This document shows, piece by piece, positions 61,505 to 64,000 of a stretch of DNA of 64,000 nucleotides. Position 1 is the stretch's first letter, and every line of letters starts with the position of its first letter. The notes under the pieces were generated by a model. The model saw nothing but the letters and a program-made list of their open reading frames with translations, was not told the DNA's origin and searched no databases. Source of the DNA: Falsiroseomonas sp051433195 (GTDB lineage: Bacteria; Pseudomonadota; Alphaproteobacteria; Acetobacterales; Acetobacteraceae). The stretch is taken from positions 1 to 64,000 of the forward strand of contig NZ_JBHMFT010000019.1 in assembly GCF_051433195.1 (NCBI RefSeq). The letters run 5' to 3'. A program made the translations under genes and the position numbers.

Positions 61505-62620
61505 ATGGCGAAGGGTGGCAAGGGCGGCGCGACGATTGTCATCAAGCGCATCGAGGAGGGCGGGCACGGCCACCATGGCGGTGCCTGGAAGGTCGCCTAT
61601 GCCGATTTCGTCACGGCGATGATGGCCTTCTTCCTGCTGATGTGGCTGCTGAACGCGACGACGGAGGAACAGCGCCGCGGCCTCGCCGACTATTTCGCGC
61701 CGAGCAACGTGATGGGCCGGAACCAGACCGGCGCCGGCCAGCCCTTCGGCGGCCGTACACCGAACGAGACCGCGCAGGTGACGCAGAATGCCGGCGCCAT
61801 CCGCCTGCAGCACGGCCCGGTGCCGGTGCTGGAGGATGTCGAGGTGGAGGAGGAGGTGCCGACCGTCGCGCGCCCCGTGCCGCGGCGCGAGGGCCCGGAG
61901 GGCGAGGATGAGGAGGCCGAGCTGCGCCGCATCCGCCAGGCGCGCGCCGACCTTCCCCCCGGCGATGCCGACCCGCGCGAGATGCAGCGCCTGGCCCAGC
62001 AACAGGTTGGGGCCGATGCGCGGGCGCTGACCGACGCCGCGCTGCGCGCCGAACACCAGCGGCGGGAACGCGAAGCCTTCGAGCGCGCGGCGGAGGAGAT
62101 CCGCGCCGCGGTGGCGGAGGATCCGCTGCTGGCGGAACTGGCGCAGCAGCTTCTGGTGGAGCAGGTGCCGGAGGGGCTGCGCATCCAGTTGCTGGACGCC
62201 GACCGGCAGCCGATGTTCGCGCTCGGCGGCAGCGCGCCGAACGATCGCGCACGCGGCCTGCTGGCGCGCGTGACGCAGGTGGTGGCGCGGCTGCCGAACG
62301 AGATCGCGGTGGCCGGCCACACCGACGCCACGCCGTTCCGCGGCGGCGGCGATCGCTCCAACTGGGATCTGTCGGCGGAACGCGCCAACGTCACGCGCCG
62401 GCTGCTGACGGAAGCCGGCCTGCCGGTGGCACGCATCCGCAGCGTCACCGGCAATGCGGAACGCGACCTGCTGCTGCCGGAGACGCCGAACGCGGCGGCC
62501 AATCGCCGCGTCTCCATCACGCTGCTGCGGGAAAATCCACCCGTGCCGCAGGCAGGATCGGCGCCGCAGGCCAGACCCGCGCCGCAGGCACGAACCGCAC
62601 CGCAGGTGGCCGCGCCATGA
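61505..62620 (+). CDS. motB: Flagellar motor stator protein MotB
   Basis: A 371-residue protein. The single membrane helix near residues 33-50 (AYADFVTAMMAFFLLMWLLN) carries the proton-binding Asp34. A long, acidic Pro/Glu/Arg-rich linker follows (about 90-200), longer than in enteric MotB, then an OmpA-like peptidoglycan-binding domain (VAGHTDATPFRGGGDRSNWDLSAERAN) and an Ala/Pro tail of repeats (APQARP/T). GGAG precedes ATG 61505. The gene overlaps motA by ATGA, in the order motB-motA. Confidence 0.9.
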   Translation: MAKGGKGGATIVIKRIEEGGHGHHGGAWKVAYADFVTAMMAFFLLMWLLNATTEEQRRGLADYFAPSNVMGRNQTGAGQPFGGRTPNETAQVTQNAGAIRLQHGPVPVLEDVEVEEEVPTVARPVPRREGPEGEDEEAELRRIRQARADLPPGDADPREMQRLAQQQVGADARALTDAALRAEHQRREREAFERAAEEIRAAVAEDPLLAELAQQLLVEQVPEGLRIQLLDADRQPMFALGGSAPNDRARGLLARVTQVVARLPNEIAVAGHTDATPFRGGGDRSNWDLSAERANVTRRLLTEAGLPVARIRSVTGNAERDLLLPETPNAAANRRVSITLLRENPPVPQAGSAPQARPAPQARTAPQVAAP

Positions 62621-63483
62621 CGACGATCGGGGGCCTGGTCTTCCTGCTGGCCATGGTGTTCGGCGGCTACATGATCGCCGGCGGCAAGTTCGGCATCATC
62701 CTGAAGTCGCTGCCCTATGAGATGATGATGATCGGCGGCGCCGCGATCGGCGCCTTCGTGATGGCGAACAGCGTCGCCGGCATCAAGCACACGCTCGGCG
62801 GCTTCGGGAAGATCCTGAAGGGGGAACGCTTCCACAAGCACGAATACGTCGACCTGCTGTCGATGCTGTACTGGTTCGTGCGGCTGGCCCAGACCAAGGG
62901 CGCGATGGCGCTGGAGGCGCATATCGAGAAGCCCTCGGAAAGCCCGGCCTTCCAGAAATTCCCGAAGATCATGGCGGACAAGATCGCGGTGGCGATGATC
63001 TGCGACTACCTGCGCATGGTCGGCATGAACGCCGACGATCCGCACCAGATCGAGGACATCATGTCCAAGGAGTTGAAGAAGGTGCGGGCGGAGGAACTGC
63101 ACGTGGCGCACACCTTCCAGACCACGGCGGATGCGCTGCCGGCGCTCGGCATCGTCGCCGCCGTGCTCGGCGTCATCAAGACCATGGCCAGCATCGATTC
63201 TCCGCCGGCCGTGCTCGGCGGCATGATCGGCGGCGCGCTGGTCGGCACCTTCCTCGGCATCCTGCTGGCCTATGGCGTGATGGGGCCGATGGCGTCGCGG
63301 CTGAACGGCGTGATCGAGGAGGATTGCAAATACTACGAGGTGATCCGCGCCGTGCTCGTCGCCCACCTGCACGGCAATGCGCCGCAGGTGGCGGTGGAGG
63401 CCGGGCGCAAGGCCGCACCCTCGCATTCCATGCCGAGCTTCGCCGAACTCGAGGAGGCGTTGCAGAGCCTGCAGATCGGCTAG
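62617..63483 (+). CDS. motA: Flagellar motor stator protein MotA
   Basis: A 288-residue membrane protein with four helices. Family segments are GGLVFLLAMVFGGYMIAGG, the cytoplasmic charged loop LLSMLYWFVRLAQTKGAMALE, the channel Pro in LPALGIVAAVLGVIKTM, and GGALVGTFLGILLAYG. With MotB it forms the proton channel that drives rotation. No other flagellar genes are in the window. It is followed by two palindromic hairpins that probably end the transcript. Confidence 0.92.
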   Translation: MTTIGGLVFLLAMVFGGYMIAGGKFGIILKSLPYEMMMIGGAAIGAFVMANSVAGIKHTLGGFGKILKGERFHKHEYVDLLSMLYWFVRLAQTKGAMALEAHIEKPSESPAFQKFPKIMADKIAVAMICDYLRMVGMNADDPHQIEDIMSKELKKVRAEELHVAHTFQTTADALPALGIVAAVLGVIKTMASIDSPPAVLGGMIGGALVGTFLGILLAYGVMGPMASRLNGVIEEDCKYYEVIRAVLVAHLHGNAPQVAVEAGRKAAPSHSMPSFAELEEALQSLQIG

Positions 63484-63484
63484 A

Positions 63485-63528
63485 GCATTTTCAAGTCAGG
63501 CGGATACGCCTGACGACTCGGAAAATGC
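63485..63528. terminator. Nested hairpin downstream of motA
   Basis: Outer arms GCATTTTC (63485-63492) and GAAAATGC (63521-63528) enclose an inner perfect hairpin GTCAGGCG, loop GATA, CGCCTGAC (63495-63514). It sits two bases after the motA stop and could end the motBA transcript, or be an end of a small mobile or repeated element. Confidence 0.6.
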
Positions 63529-63541
63529 GCCAAATCAACAG

Positions 63542-63587
63542 CTAGGGCGGATTCACCTGTGCATGGCACAGGTGAAATCCGCCCTAG
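63542..63587. repeat. Large palindrome downstream of motA
   Basis: CTAGGGCGGATT plus CACCTGTGC (63542-63562) pairs with GCACAGGTG plus AAATCCGCCCTAG (63566-63587), leaving a three-base loop ATG and one bulged base. At about 21 bp per arm it is far longer than a normal terminator. It follows a separate nested hairpin by 13 bp, and both lie in the 292-bp gap before imuA. Confidence 0.75.
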
Positions 63588-63735
63588 GCTGGGCTTGCCG
63601 CCCGCCGCGAAGGGCGCGAAAAAATTTGCGGGGCCGGTGGCGGGCCGGGATGCCAGGGGTTTCAGCGCGATGCCCGCCGCGCCGCATCCGATGCGGCAAC
63701 CCCGTCGCGCAGGATGACTTTTTGTCGCCCTGGTT

Positions 63736-63750
63736 GTTCTTGATTTGTTC
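63736..63750 (+). promoter_or_regulatory. LexA (SOS) box upstream of imuA
   Basis: GTTC-TTGATTT-GTTC is an exact match to the alphaproteobacterial LexA operator GTTC-N7-GTTC. It lies 25 bp before the predicted ATG, in a short AT-rich stretch likely to contain the promoter. This supports DNA-damage induction of the gene downstream. Confidence 0.8.
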
Positions 63751-63775
63751 GGATCGCTCGGCCATCGTCGGCGCG

Positions 63776-64000
63776 ATGCAGCCTGTCGAGACTCCTCCTC
63801 CTCCGCCGGATTCGGCCCCGCTCGACCAGGCGGCGGTGCTGGCCGCGCTGCGTGCGCGCGTGGCGCGGCTGGAGGGTGGTGGCCGCGCCCGGCATGGCGT
63901 GGCGCCGGTGCCGGTGTGCGACGGCATCGCGCTGCCCGGCGGCGGGCTGGCGCGCGCCGCGATGCATGAGGTGGCCGGCACCAGCCCCGGCAGCGCCGCC
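63776..64000 (+). CDS. imuA: ImuA-like SOS mutagenesis protein (start only)
   Basis: The frame starting at ATG 63776 is open to the window end (75 codons). After a Pro-rich beginning it reads AALRARVARLEGG ... CDGIALPGGGLARAAMHEVAG, which resembles the beginning of ImuA (a RecA-fold relative with LPGGGL and HEV near the N-terminus). In many alphaproteobacteria imuA-imuB-dnaE2 is a LexA-controlled operon for translesion synthesis; the perfect LexA box upstream agrees. The remaining genes would be right of the window, so the call rests on the N-terminal motif and the operator. Confidence 0.72.
   Translation, partial: MQPVETPPPPPDSAPLDQAAVLAALRARVARLEGGGRARHGVAPVPVCDGIALPGGGLARAAMHEVAGTSPGSAA

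Overview
The window is high-GC DNA that reads as the chromosome of an alphaproteobacterium, most likely an Acetobacteraceae member of the Roseomonas type. The pointers are a CcrM-type GANTC methylase, separate b and b' subunits in the ATP synthase F0 operon, a GTTC-N7-GTTC LexA box in front of an imuA-like gene, three Bug/TctC periplasmic receptors, and the cluster mutY / DUF721 / dsbA-like / smc. The genus is inference; no rRNA gene is present to settle it.

Positions 1-5914 are different in character: visibly less GC-rich, sparsely coding, and ending at 5870-5914 in a 45-bp copy of the 3' end of a tRNA-Gly(CCC) gene with no matching 5' half. This is what an attachment site looks like after a mobile element integrates into a tRNA gene, so I read 1-5914 as the right end of a genomic island. 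It carries a serine-recombinase-like gene with a frameshift, a protein with a PD-(D/E)XK nuclease signature, a degenerate SF2 helicase/ATPase followed by a small coupled reading frame split by an amber codon, and about 1.7 kb of repeat- and palindrome-rich DNA without a recognisable gene. The nuclease and helicase are the best candidates for an undescribed defence or mobility module.

From 5921 on the DNA is dense core or metabolic sequence. 5921-11440: tspO, a glycosyltransferase, a TctC receptor, a cyclase and fumarylacetoacetase, facing a GntR regulator. 11454-17155: a sulfatase with a sugar-type ABC importer lacking its own ATPase, and a second TctC receptor. 17160-20819: a papain-like peptidase coupled to a PAP2/haloperoxidase-like protein with a GGHD repeat, and a winged-helix/TPR regulator. 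21020-28088: a nucleophile-less alpha/beta-hydrolase, an MFS carrier, amino-acid and peptide binding proteins, phhB-like, a zincin and ilvE. 28199-30701: the ATP synthase F0 operon (I-a-c-b'-b). 30934-36882: an ABC exporter, a third TctC receptor, a GGDEF-EAL sensor and a small molybdopterin-fold protein. 36962-43290: smc, dsbA-like, DUF721, mutY. 43304-46772: bioY, a zeta-like kinase, ccrM with two GANTC sites upstream, rnhB, a cupin. 46779-50395: a coupled glycosyltransferase/methyltransferase operon and a radical SAM protein. 50398-56075: an Ldh-family dehydrogenase with a complete UgpC-type ABC importer. 56297-61434: a tandem DUF2382 stress protein, a DauA-like D-amino-acid dehydrogenase coupled to a threonine/serine dehydratase, and a ScfR/RamB-like regulator. 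61505-63483: motB-motA. 63776-64000: the start of imuA behind a LexA box.

Many neighbouring genes overlap by 1-4 bases (ATGA, GTGA or TGATG junctions), so translational coupling is the rule. These junctions, together with Shine-Dalgarno matches, were used to choose start codons.
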